Shown here piece by piece: positions 25,407-33,101 of a DNA stretch of 53,640 nucleotides. The notes under the pieces were generated by a model. It did no database searches. It was not told where the DNA came from and saw only the letters and a program-made list of their open reading frames with translations. Each line of letters begins with the position of its first letter. Within the stretch, counting starts at the first letter, position 1. Location of the stretch: positions 1 to 53,640 of the forward strand of contig CAZLJF010000007.1 of NCBI GenBank assembly GCA_964559845.1, read 5' to 3'. Source of the DNA: WSZY01 sp964559845. GTDB lineage: Bacteria > Pseudomonadota > Zetaproteobacteria > Mariprofundales > Mariprofundaceae. A program made the translations under genes and the position numbers.

Positions 25407-25778
25407 TTAGTAACGGCGCTCGCGGATACGCGCTGCCTTACCACGCAGCTCACGCAGATAGTAGAGCTTGGCACGACGAACACGGCCGCGACGGGTTACA
25501 CTGATGCTCTCCAGCAGTGGCGAGTGCAGCGGAAAAACACGCTCCACGCCAACTCCGTTGGAGATCTTGCGAACTGTAAAGGTGCTGGAGATACCCTTGT
25601 TATGGCGGGCAATAACGACCCCCTCATAAGCCTGCAGGCGCTCACGAGTCTCTACCTTGCCACCCTTCAGGTCTTTATAGTCAACAACACGCACGTTTAC
25701 CTTCACTGTATCGCCTTCACGAAATTCAGGAATATCGGTACGAATCTGATCTTTTGTAACATCATCCAAAGCACGCAT
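25407..25778 (-). CDS. rplS: 50S ribosomal protein L19
   Basis: A 123-aa ribosomal protein at the 30S-50S interface. Characteristic stretches are IPEFREGDTVKVNVRV, RLQAYEGVVIARHNKGI, TFTVRKISNGVGVERVFPLH and the basic tail RRGRVRRAKLYYLRELRGKAA. It directly follows the SPOUT methyltransferase gene (1-base gap) and is the last gene of what is normally a continuous rpsP-rimM-trmD-rplS operon. Confidence 0.98.
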   Translation of the reverse strand: MRALDDVTKDQIRTDIPEFREGDTVKVNVRVVDYKDLKGGKVETRERLQAYEGVVIARHNKGISSTFTVRKISNGVGVERVFPLHSPLLESISVTRRGRVRRAKLYYLRELRGKAARIRERRY

Positions 25779-25779
25779 T

Positions 25780-26331
25780 TTAAACAGCCTCCAAACGCTT
25801 GCGCCCCAGCCGATCCAGGTAGATCGCTAAAGCCGCCCTTACAGAAAGGTGGCGAACCATACCGATACCTTCAAGCGGTGACAACCATCCATTTGGCTTC
25901 GGCATCGAAGCATGATCAAGCCCCGAGCCGGTACCAAATACGAGCAGGTGTTTTCCCTCTATTTCCGGCAACCTGACTATATCCATATGCTCGCCTTCCG
26001 GTGGCGTTGCAGAGGTGTACCAGAGCCTGTAATCCTCCCCCTCAAGCACCTCCTCGATACTTTTAGCCAGTTTCAGTGATCTGATCGACACACTCCGCTC
26101 CGGATTTCGCTCCCCGCCTGCACCCTGCAGCCAGTAACCTGCCACATCCCTGATCAGCGCATGCATACCCTCTGCCGGATGCACCATATAGACCGGGCCG
26201 ACATCATACATCGCGCAGGTGCGGACAAAATCATGTATATCAATCGAGGTGATCGCCGTGGTGGATCGCTCCCCTTTCCGGTTCAGAATCGGGTAGTGAA
26301 CAAGCGCAGCTGCAAATGAGGATTCGGACAT
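25780..26331 (-). CDS. SPOUT-type SAM-dependent RNA methyltransferase (Methyltrn_RNA_4-like)
   Basis: A 183-aa protein. The N-terminus has AAALVHYPILNRKG and DIHDFVRTCAMYDVGPVYMV; the C-terminal knot region has HLLVFGTGSGLDHASM and LSVRAALAIYLDRLGR, as in trefoil-knot methyltransferases. This family is commonly encoded between trmD and rplS in Deltaproteobacteria and relatives, and here it still precedes rplS by one base, although trmD is now 3.3 kb away. The RNA target is unknown. A small dyad (GGACAG 26362-26367, CTGTCC 26377-26382) lies in its leader. Confidence 0.8.
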   Translation of the reverse strand: MSESSFAAALVHYPILNRKGERSTTAITSIDIHDFVRTCAMYDVGPVYMVHPAEGMHALIRDVAGYWLQGAGGERNPERSVSIRSLKLAKSIEEVLEGEDYRLWYTSATPPEGEHMDIVRLPEIEGKHLLVFGTGSGLDHASMPKPNGWLSPLEGIGMVRHLSVRAALAIYLDRLGRKRLEAV

Positions 26332-26484
26332 AGCGGCAGATTACAATGTTCATAAAGGCATGGACAGGCTGAAAAGCTGTCCGCATCCGGGCCGGCATGC
26401 CAGTACCCTCAACTGATCCATAGTTGAAGAGTGGCATCTTGCTATCCATAGTTCCTGCCAACAAACCGGACACAGGGATTCACC

Positions 26485-27522
26485 ATGAAACGCACTTTTG
26501 CCGCATCCACACAGGCCGCCAGCGCATACGTACTGGTCTCATCGCTTCAGCATCGCTTTGTTGCCGGCCTGGAGAGGCTGTCACAGTCACATCATGATTA
26601 CCGCACCTTCACGCCGGTGGAGTGGTTACGCGACGAAGGCATCCATGGTGGCGGCATACGTTATGAAATCGCAGACAGCTCCCTTTATGGCCGCGGCTCA
26701 GTGAATGTCTCGCAGGTTCATTATGATGACAGCCCCGATAAAACACTCGACTCGGCCACGGCCATTTCAACAATCATCCATCCGGAACATCCACTCGCCC
26801 CCTCGGTACACATCCACATAAGCTGGACGGAGATGAAGAGTGGTGCGGGCTATTGGCGCATGATGGCGGATCTGAACCCCTCCAATGAAAACGGGGAGCA
26901 CAAGGCACAGTTTCTGAATACCCTGAAAACGGCCGCCCCGATCCAGTTTGAAGAGGCCAGGGCGCAGGGTGACCGCTACTTCTATATCCCTGCACTGGGG
27001 CGGCATCGCGGTATCGCCCACTTCTACCTGGAAAACTATCATACGGGCGATGCAAAATCAGACCATCAGTTGGCAAAGTCTGTCGGTGAGGCGGCCATTG
27101 ACAGCTATCTCGATATTCTTGGAAAGGCCCTGGAGAACCCTCCTGCGGCCACCGGGGCGCAACGCGCAACACAACTTGCCTATCACACCCTCTACTTCTT
27201 TCAGGTGCTTACCCTTGATCGAGGCACAACCACCGGGCTGCTGGTTCACAATCAGAATGATGTCGGCATCATGGGTTCGCTGCCTGCCTATGTGGACAGG
27301 GAACTGCTCACTTCGTGGCTGGAGCGCATGGAAAAGCCACAGGATCAACTGCTGCGCAGGTTGATTGCTGCTCTTCCGGAAGGATCGCCATGCCTTGTTG
27401 ATGAGGCGGTGAAACAGAAGCTGGCCGCTGTGGTACGCAGCCACTACAGGGAACATCCGCAAGCAATTGCCATGCAGGCCTCCGGCGATACCGTTCCATC
27501 CACCATTGAGAACCACAGCTGA
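26485..27522 (+). CDS. Divergent HemF-like (aerobic coproporphyrinogen III oxidase family) protein
   Basis: A 345-aa protein. It follows the HemF plan: GSVNVSQVHYDD (GVNVS region), IIHPEHPLAPSVHIHISW (HPxxPxxPxxHxNxR region), MMADLNPS (GGxDLTP region), RYFYIPALGRHRGIAHFYL (YFYxxHRxExRGIGGxFFD region), and LLVHNQNDVGIMGSLP near the C-terminus. Several positions strongly conserved in classical HemF differ: the Arg after VHxN is Ser, the GGG before DLTP is absent, and the catalytic-loop Asp is replaced by ENY. It may be an altered-substrate or degenerate relative. It is transcribed opposite to the operon it interrupts. Start ATG 26485 follows CAGGGATTCACC. Confidence 0.7.
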   Translation: MKRTFAASTQAASAYVLVSSLQHRFVAGLERLSQSHHDYRTFTPVEWLRDEGIHGGGIRYEIADSSLYGRGSVNVSQVHYDDSPDKTLDSATAISTIIHPEHPLAPSVHIHISWTEMKSGAGYWRMMADLNPSNENGEHKAQFLNTLKTAAPIQFEEARAQGDRYFYIPALGRHRGIAHFYLENYHTGDAKSDHQLAKSVGEAAIDSYLDILGKALENPPAATGAQRATQLAYHTLYFFQVLTLDRGTTTGLLVHNQNDVGIMGSLPAYVDRELLTSWLERMEKPQDQLLRRLIAALPEGSPCLVDEAVKQKLAAVVRSHYREHPQAIAMQASGDTVPSTIENHS

Positions 27523-27621
27523 CAAAGCCGCTTAATAAAACATGCGAATGCGCTGATCATGGCGCTTCAATAGCCTCCCGGCTTTACATATCCGGGTTGT
27601 TGAACCACATTTAATCATAGA

Positions 27622-27750
27622 ATGCTAAAAGAGGCGACCGGATTCAGAGCATGGCTGGAGAGGAACCCGCAACTGACACTCTTCATCAAGATCAACCGCT
27701 TCTCCGGCCTGATTGCCGAACTGGAGAAAACAGATGACCAGGCAGACTGA
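27622..27750 (+). CDS. Possible 42-aa small protein overlapping the next gene
   Basis: The frame MLKEATGFRAWLERNPQL ... AELEKTDDQAD is helical and ends at TGA 27748-27750, overlapping the start of the dehydrogenase (27734). No Shine-Dalgarno is evident and no family is recognised. The overlap could mean translational coupling, or the ORF may be chance. Confidence 0.35.
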   Translation: MLKEATGFRAWLERNPQLTLFIKINRFSGLIAELEKTDDQAD

Positions 27751-28900
27751 ATCTTCCGATACCGACATCCTGATTATCGGCGGTGGCATCTACGGCTGCG
27801 GTATTGCGCAGGCAGTCAGTGCATGCGGCTACAGAACCATGCTCATTGAACAGAAGCATCTCGCATCCGGCACCAGCAGCCAGTCAAGCAAACTGATCCA
27901 CGGCGGCCTGCGTTATCTTGAACAGTTTAACCTGAAACTGGTCTACGAGGGATTACGCGAGCGTGAACGGCTGCTCAAACTTGCGCCCGAGCTTGTTACC
28001 CGAGAGTGGTTTTACATCCCGGTTTATGAGGACAGCAAGCGCTCGCCGTGGATGATTGTGTGCGGCCTGCTACTCTATTTTATACTCTCCGGCGGCCGCT
28101 CCCGCTTTAAATGGTTATCAAGGAGTGAATGGGCTTCCACACTGCCGGGGCTAAACAGCAAAGGTTTGCGTGCCATCCTCGCCTATGAAGATGCATCCAC
28201 CGATGATGCAGTGCTGACCCGTGCCGTGGCCGCCTCAGCCAGATCGTTTGGCTGTGATATTCGTGAAGAGAGAGTGGTGGAACGTGCCATACATCTTGGC
28301 AACCACTGGAGGGTCTGGCTCTCGACTGACGAGGAGATCACTACAAAGATTCTGGTCAATGCCGGAGGCCCGTGGGTGAATCGAATCAATAAAACCATCA
28401 GTCCGCCACCACCGGGCATGGACATTCAACTTGTACAGGGCAGCCATCTGGTTCTGAATCGGCCCTGTCCCGGCTTTGTCTATACTGAATCACTGGATGG
28501 GCGGGTGATGTTTTTCATACCGTGGAAAGGCAAGACGCTGGCGGGTACTACCGAAAGAGCCTTTGATGGCGACCCATCGAAGGTCAAGCCGGCCGATAGC
28601 GAGATCAGTGATATTCTTGCCACCTACAACCACTACTTCCCTGATTCACATTGCGATGAATCCGACATCGATCATACTTTCTGCGGATTACGGGTGCTGC
28701 CACAGCAGGAGGGCATGGCCTTTGCTGCCAGCCGTGAAACCGTGATTCTATGTGATGATGAGAAAAGCCCGGCCTGCCTGGTTGTCTATGGCGGCAAGCT
28801 GACCACCTACCGAAAAGAATCGGAGAAAGTGCTGAAGCTGATCATGCGCAGCATGGCCCCGCCGCAGATACGCAGCAGCAAAAACATTCCCTTGAGATAA
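27734..28900 (+). CDS. FAD-dependent glycerol-3-phosphate dehydrogenase-like oxidoreductase, short form
   Basis: A 388-aa DAO-fold flavoprotein. The N-terminal FAD motif DILIIGGGIYGCGIAQAVS is followed by SSKLIHGGLRYLEQFNLKLV (typical of GlpD/GlpA), then VNAGGPWVN, and a C-terminal YGGKLTTYRKESEKVL. It would oxidise glycerol-3-phosphate to dihydroxyacetone phosphate with transfer to quinone. At 388 aa it lacks the C-terminal domain of about 120 residues found in standard GlpD (about 500 aa), and ends with SSKNIPLR. I chose ATG 27734 (GGAG 7 bases upstream) over 27713. No glycerol kinase or facilitator is nearby. Confidence 0.78.
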   Translation: MTRQTESSDTDILIIGGGIYGCGIAQAVSACGYRTMLIEQKHLASGTSSQSSKLIHGGLRYLEQFNLKLVYEGLRERERLLKLAPELVTREWFYIPVYEDSKRSPWMIVCGLLLYFILSGGRSRFKWLSRSEWASTLPGLNSKGLRAILAYEDASTDDAVLTRAVAASARSFGCDIREERVVERAIHLGNHWRVWLSTDEEITTKILVNAGGPWVNRINKTISPPPPGMDIQLVQGSHLVLNRPCPGFVYTESLDGRVMFFIPWKGKTLAGTTERAFDGDPSKVKPADSEISDILATYNHYFPDSHCDESDIDHTFCGLRVLPQQEGMAFAASRETVILCDDEKSPACLVVYGGKLTTYRKESEKVLKLIMRSMAPPQIRSSKNIPLR

Positions 28901-28952
28901 CTTTTTACCGCAGCAACATTCATCAACCAACAATTTCGCTTTGAGAGCTACC

Positions 28953-29048
28953 ATGGTCAATTTTGACATCAACCAGATGCCTCTCGACAAGGCTGACATT
29001 GATAGCAGGCTGAATATGAGAAAAAGGGGACCTCCAGATCAAGCGTAA
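28953..29048 (+). CDS. Possible 31-aa peptide
   Basis: ATG 28953 opens MVNFDINQMPLDKADIDSR ... RGPPDQA and stops at TAA 29046-29048. It is charged, without a membrane segment. The upstream bases (TTTGAGAGCTACC) give only a weak ribosome site. Weak evidence; included because it precedes the small membrane protein gene on the same strand. Confidence 0.25.
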   Translation: MVNFDINQMPLDKADIDSRLNMRKRGPPDQA

Positions 29049-29082
29049 CGCCATACTTGCCACACCGGGCAAACTTTCAGCC

Positions 29083-29274
29083 ATGACACTCAGCTATGTT
29101 GCGGCCTTCACGCTCTTCGATCCGGGCGAAGTCTTTGGCGTTGCCCTGGCCGTTGCCGTGATCGGCCCGATTGTCGTGTTCATCTGCATCACCATTGCCA
29201 CATCACTTCGACACCGGGAACTGACGGAGAAGCTCCGTGCCTGTCAGCCAGTGGCCCCCCGGCATATTGAATGA
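29083..29274 (+). CDS. Small hypothetical membrane protein
   Basis: 63 aa. One or two hydrophobic stretches (about 3-14, and 18-40: VFGVALAVAVIGPIVVFICI) precede a charged tail (TSLRHRELTEKLRACQP). There is no recognised family. It lies at the end of the opposite-strand insert between trmD and the SPOUT gene. Confidence 0.5.
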   Translation: MTLSYVAAFTLFDPGEVFGVALAVAVIGPIVVFICITIATSLRHRELTEKLRACQPVAPRHIE

Positions 29275-29389
29275 ACTGCAAAGCCGTAGCAATGAGGTGG
29301 ACGCCAGCAAACAGCGAAGTTGGCATGGCTTTTGCTTGCGCTTTATTGCAGTCAAAGAAGAGGTGAAACCCTTTTCCGAAAACTGTGAT

Positions 29390-29424
29390 CCTGGGCATAG
29401 TCACTTTACTTGATGATGCCCAGG
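29390..29424. repeat. 9-bp perfect hairpin
   Basis: CCTGGGCAT (29390-29398) pairs with ATGCCCAGG (29416-29424). It abuts the larger inverted-repeat element and may belong to the same structure. Confidence 0.7.
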
Positions 29425-29426
29425 CT

Positions 29427-29594
29427 CGTTGCACTGGCGTTGTGGTTTATAAGTCCGGACCGATACGCACTGAACGGGAGCTTATCTTTACTGGTTGTGT
29501 GAATCCCTTGATCCGGGATACCTGATGCCAGTATACGGCACCCACCTTGGCATTAAGGGTTCAGATCATTATAGACCATAACGCCAGTGCAACG
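29427..29594. repeat. 168-bp element with 26-bp terminal inverted repeats
   Basis: The left end (29427-29452, CGTTGCACTGGCGTTGTGG...) and right end (29569-29594) are complementary at 24 of 26 positions. The interior holds smaller hairpins: ATCCC/GGGAT, and TGCC...GTATAC...GGCA. It encodes no protein. It may be a MITE-like element or a structured RNA. No target-site duplication is obvious. Confidence 0.65.
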
Positions 29595-29608
29595 GGAACA
29601 GACAAGTT

Positions 29609-29654
29609 AAAGGCCTGCCATCCCTTTCCCCTCCTCCCCGGCAGGCCTTTTTTT
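29609..29654. terminator. Terminator between trmD and the inserted region
   Basis: AAAGGCCTGCC (29609-29619) pairs with GGCAGGCCTTT (29640-29650), followed on the plus strand by TTTT. The minus strand also ends in A/T-rich sequence, so it may work for trmD as well as for plus-strand transcripts. Confidence 0.8.
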
Positions 29655-29682
29655 ATTTGCAGGAATTAAGTATTAACAGGCT

Positions 29683-30363
29683 CTAGCTTTTTGAATTATT
29701 TAAACAGCGTGCCTTGCTGCGTTTCAGCGCCTGCTCACGCCGCCAGGCTTCGATTTTGGCATGGTTGCCGGAGAGCAGCACTTCGGGAACGCGTTTACCC
29801 TCAAACTCCTCGGGGCGGGTGTAATGCGGCCAATCCAGAATCCCCTCTTCGGTAAATGAATCGAGCACGGCTGATTCAGGCGAACCCAGCACGCCGGGAA
29901 GCAGTCGGATGATGCTATCAAGCACGCACATTGCCGCAGGTTCACCACCTGAGAGCACGTAATCGCCCAGAGATAGTTCCTCATCGACATAATCGACAAT
30001 ACGCTCATCAAAGCCTTCGTAGCGGCCACAGAGCAGTGTAATGCCCGGCTTCTGCGTATATTCCAGCGCCTTCTCCTGTGTGAATTTGGTACCGGAGGGA
30101 GTGAGCATCACCACATGGGTATCAGGATCGCGTCGGCGCGCTTCACGAATGGCCGCAACCACAGGTTCGGGCTTCATCAGCATGCCGGGGCCGCCGCCGT
30201 AAGGCGCGTCATCCACGCTGCGATGTTTGTCGGTGGCAAAATTACGAATCTGAATAGCCTCAACTTTGGCAAGTTCCGATTCAATCGCACGTTTGGGAAT
30301 CGAACAGGAAAGTGGTGAATCAAAAAACTCAGGAAAAAGGGTCAGGATCTGGGCGTAAAACAT
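29683..30363 (-). CDS. trmD: tRNA (guanine37-N1)-methyltransferase
   Basis: A 226-aa SPOUT enzyme methylating G37 of tRNAs reading CNN codons, which prevents frameshifting. Motifs are LTLFPEFFDSPL, DDAPYGGGPGMLMKPEPV, the knot sequences LLCGRYEGFDERI and LSLGDYVLSGGEPAAM, and PHYTRPEEFEGKRVPEVLLSG (split across the substrate-binding hinge). It overlaps the end of rimM by 22 bases. It is slightly shorter than usual at the C-terminus. Confidence 0.97.
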   Translation of the reverse strand: MFYAQILTLFPEFFDSPLSCSIPKRAIESELAKVEAIQIRNFATDKHRSVDDAPYGGGPGMLMKPEPVVAAIREARRRDPDTHVVMLTPSGTKFTQEKALEYTQKPGITLLCGRYEGFDERIVDYVDEELSLGDYVLSGGEPAAMCVLDSIIRLLPGVLGSPESAVLDSFTEEGILDWPHYTRPEEFEGKRVPEVLLSGNHAKIEAWRREQALKRSKARCLNNSKS

Positions 30364-30902
30364 GCGTCCATTCCCTCCAGAAGCTCCACCTCGATCGTTT
30401 CCGCCTCTTCATCAATGGTGAGTATGACATCTTCAATAAAGGGAAGCAGCCATTCGCCCGGCTGCTCTGCGTTGTCAGGTGTGACCACACAAAGATTATC
30501 CTGCGCACCAAACTCAACCAGACCTTCCACCGTGCCAAGGAGTTCGCCATCGCTGGCGATTACCTTAAAACCTGTCAGCTCCTCCCACAGGTATTCATCC
30601 TCATCAACCTCGACTTCAGAGGCATCCACCCAGATGGTGGCTCTTTTCAGGGCTTCAGCGGCATTACAGCTATCCACGCCTTCAAGCAGGGCAAGCAGTT
30701 TCTTGCCACCATGTTGCCAGCAGCGGTTTACCTTGTAGGAAACGGCACTTTCGGGGGACTCCCCGATCCACCAAAAAGAATACCCGGCAATACCAATGGC
30801 AGGCCGGGTATGGGAAAAGATTGTCAGCGCACCTTTCAGGCCATGCGACCCGGTAACGGCACCAACTTCGAGAAAGCGATCAGCTGTCAGCTTTCTCCTC
30901 AT
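30342..30902 (-). CDS. rimM: Ribosome maturation factor RimM
   Basis: A 186-aa 16S processing factor acting on the 30S head with S19. It shows FLEVGAVTGSHGLKGAL at the start, LEGVDSCNAAEALKRATIWV, LWEELTGFKVIASDG and the PRC-barrel end ELLLPFIEDVI-type sequence (WLLPFIEDVILTID). I chose ATG 30902, which overlaps the rpsP tail by 23 bases. The longer frame running through the N gap is an artefact of the arbitrary 100-base gap. Confidence 0.93.
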   Translation of the reverse strand: MRRKLTADRFLEVGAVTGSHGLKGALTIFSHTRPAIGIAGYSFWWIGESPESAVSYKVNRCWQHGGKKLLALLEGVDSCNAAEALKRATIWVDASEVEVDEDEYLWEELTGFKVIASDGELLGTVEGLVEFGAQDNLCVVTPDNAEQPGEWLLPFIEDVILTIDEEAETIEVELLEGMDACFTPRS

Positions 30903-31475
30903 CTTTCTTGGCTTCGGTTGCTTCTTCTGTTTCAGCAGCAGCTTCTTCAGCAGCTTTTGCTTCTGCCTCTTCCCTGGCCTTGGCTTCTTCAGCAGCTTTC
31001 TTCTCTGCAGCAATTTTATCGGCGGCGGCTTTCTCAGNNNNNNNNNNNNNNNNNNNNNNNNNNNNNNNNNNNNNNNNNNNNNNNNNNNNNNNNNNNNNNN
31101 NNNNNNNNNNNNNNNNNNNNNNNNNNNNNNNNNNNNNGCTTCTTCAGCAGCTTTCTTCTCTGCAGCAATTTTATCGGCGGCGGCTTTCTCAGCAGCAGCC
31201 TTCTTGGCAGCAGCGGCTTCGGCACGAACAGCCGGATCAACCTGTGCCAGTTTGATGATACTTGCCACACGAGGGGAGACCTGTGCACCCAGATCAGTCC
31301 ATGCTTTCACGCGGTCAAGATTCAACTCAACCACCTCCGGCTCTGTGCAAGGATCATAATAACCAAGTTTTTCAATAAATGCGCCGTCACGACGTTTACG
31401 CGAATCCAGTACCACAACTGAATAAAAAGGACGCTTCTTACGTCCGCCACGCTGCAAGCGAATCACTGTCGCCAT
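30880..31475 (-). CDS. rpsP: 30S ribosomal protein S16 with long Ala/Lys/Glu repeat tail (interrupted by assembly gap)
   Basis: The first 80 or so residues are canonical S16 (MATVIRLQRGGRKKRPFYSV, AFIEKLGYYDPC, KAWTDLGAQVSPRVASI). They are followed by an unusual tail rich in Ala, Lys and Glu (KKAAAEKAAADKIAAEKKAAEE...), which ends ...EATEAKKDEEKADS-stop at 30880. The 100-N gap (31038-31137) lies inside the tail, and identical 55-base sequence flanks both sides. The frame is restored only if the real gap is 2 mod 3. A direct merge of the two 55-base copies meets this and gives 146 aa. More repeat units are possible. Ordinary S16 is about 80-90 aa. Confidence 0.88.
30983..31192. repeat. 55-bp repeat flanking the assembly gap
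   Basis: The 55 bases before the gap (30983-31037) and the 55 bases after it (31138-31192) are identical, starting GCTTCTTCAGCAGCTTTC and ending GGCTTTCTCAG. They encode the KIAAEKKAAEE unit of the S16 tail. The gap is 100 N, a standard placeholder, so its true size is unknown. Confidence 0.85.
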
Positions 31476-31500
31476 AAAACAATACCTCCGAAAATCAGGC

Positions 31501-31520
31501 GGCGGACTATAACGCCCGCC
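31501..31520. terminator. GC-rich hairpin between ffh and rpsP
   Basis: GGCGG (31501-31505) pairs with CCGCC (31516-31520), with eight A on its plus-strand 3' side (U on the minus-strand 5' side). In the minus direction it sits in the leader of rpsP, so it might be a weak processing or attenuation element rather than a true terminator. Confidence 0.35.
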
Positions 31521-31580
31521 AAAAAAAAGTCATCCCTTTAATTTGGATGCGGTAACAATTGCTCTCAAATCGAATCAAAA

Positions 31581-32945
31581 TCACATCTTCGGCATGCCCG
31601 ACATACCGCCCGGCCCCCCTCCCATTTTACCCAGCATCTGGGCCATCATGCGCTTGCCCTTGCCGCCCTTCATTTTTTTCATCATCTTCTGCATCTGGGC
31701 AAACTGTTTCAGCATCCTGTTCAATTCAGGAATAGAGGTGCCGGAGCCGGCCGCAATACGTTTTTTACGGCTGCCATTAATCAGTTTCGGATACTGGCGC
31801 TCTTTCGGCGTCATCGAATAGACCATCGCCTGCATGCGCTTCATCGGCTTGTCATCCATCTGATTCAAAGCCTCGGGTGGCAGATTTACACCCGGCAGCA
31901 TCTTCAACATGGAACTCATACCACCCATCTTCTGCATCTGTTCCAGTTGTTCGGCAAAGTCCATCAGATCAAACTTGCCCTTTTTGAGATTTTTGGCCGC
32001 CTTCTCGGCCTTCTCCTGATCAACCGAGGCCTGAACCTTCTCAACCAGGCCGACAATATCGCCCTGCCCGAGAATACGTCCGGCCATACGCACCGGATCA
32101 AAAAACTCAAAGGCATCAATCTTCTCGCCGGTGCCGACATAACGGACCGGAACACCGGTGCTGTGCGCCACGGAGAGTGCCGCACCGCCCCGCACATCGG
32201 CATCGGTCTTGGTCAGAATACAGCCTGTAAGATCAAGAGCGGTATGGAACTGCTCGGCAATGGTCAATGCTGTCTGGCCAGTCATTGAATCGAGCACCAG
32301 CAGCCGCTCGGTGGCACTGGCGACCTTGCCCACCTCACGAATTTCCGCCATCAGGTCATCATCGACCACCTGACGACCGGCAGTATCAAGAATCAGCACA
32401 TGGTGGCCACCGGTCCGCGCCTGTTTCAGTGCGGATTTCGCCATCTTGACAGCCGAGTTACCTTCACCGGTCAGGTAGGGAACATCGACCTGCCCTGCCA
32501 GAATCTGCAGCTGTTCACGTGCTGCAGGGCGGGTTGCATCCGCACTGGTCAGCGCCACTTTTTTGCCCTGCGAGGCCAGCAGCCGTGCCAGCTTGCCCGC
32601 CGTGGTGGTTTTACCCGCACCCTGCAGGCCGCAAAGCAGAATCACCGACGGGATTCTGGAGGTATCAAGGTCACGCCGCTGACCGCCGAGGATATCTGCC
32701 AGCACATCGTGCAGAATCTTCACGATCACCTGGCCGGGGTTCAGGCTCTTGGCCACCTCCGCACCAAGCGCCCGCTCACGTACTTCAGCCATCAGATGAC
32801 GGGCTACCGGCAGGGCAACATCCGCCTCCAGCATTGCCATGCGCATCTCACGTAGTGTGGCATCGAGATCCGCCTCGGAAACACGGGCAGAGCCGCGCAG
32901 CCTGTTGGCAATCCCTCCCAGTTTTTCAGACAGACGATCAAACAT
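31581..32945 (-). CDS. ffh: Signal recognition particle protein Ffh
   Basis: A 454-aa SRP GTPase that binds signal peptides and 4.5S RNA. The N domain (about 1-85) precedes the G domain with P-loop GLQGAGKTTTAGK, LDTAGR and the specificity motif TKTD, where most family members have TKLD. The C-terminal M domain is rich in methionine (MQKMMKKMKGGKGKRMMAQM) and has the INGSRKKRIAAGSG RNA-binding helix. Length is normal. ffh upstream of rpsP-rimM-trmD is a conserved arrangement. Confidence 0.97.
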   Translation of the reverse strand: MFDRLSEKLGGIANRLRGSARVSEADLDATLREMRMAMLEADVALPVARHLMAEVRERALGAEVAKSLNPGQVIVKILHDVLADILGGQRRDLDTSRIPSVILLCGLQGAGKTTTAGKLARLLASQGKKVALTSADATRPAAREQLQILAGQVDVPYLTGEGNSAVKMAKSALKQARTGGHHVLILDTAGRQVVDDDLMAEIREVGKVASATERLLVLDSMTGQTALTIAEQFHTALDLTGCILTKTDADVRGGAALSVAHSTGVPVRYVGTGEKIDAFEFFDPVRMAGRILGQGDIVGLVEKVQASVDQEKAEKAAKNLKKGKFDLMDFAEQLEQMQKMGGMSSMLKMLPGVNLPPEALNQMDDKPMKRMQAMVYSMTPKERQYPKLINGSRKKRIAAGSGTSIPELNRMLKQFAQMQKMMKKMKGGKGKRMMAQMLGKMGGGPGGMSGMPKM

Positions 32946-33101
32946 GCTCTATAACCTCAAATATCCAGACCTGAAACAGTGTATCCATACAGTTTTCAAT
33001 CACGCAAAATAATAATGCCGTTTACTTTGCTCACAAAATCAGATGATTCCGATTCATGGCATCCTGCCATTCTCCTGCCGGATAACTTTGTAAAACAACT
33101 C

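Larger units (their letters stand above)
29275..29682. other. 408-bp non-coding stretch rich in inverted repeats
   Basis: It contains a 9-bp hairpin (29390-29424), the 26-bp inverted-repeat element (29427-29594) and a terminator (29609-29654). I see no convincing gene on either strand; the minus-strand frame 29189-29434 lacks any family feature. Confidence 0.6.

Noticed and set aside
30342..31475. Single 377-aa frame joining rpsP and rimM through the N gap
   Set aside because: The fusion exists only because of the arbitrary 100-base gap length; rpsP and rimM have their own start and stop signals.
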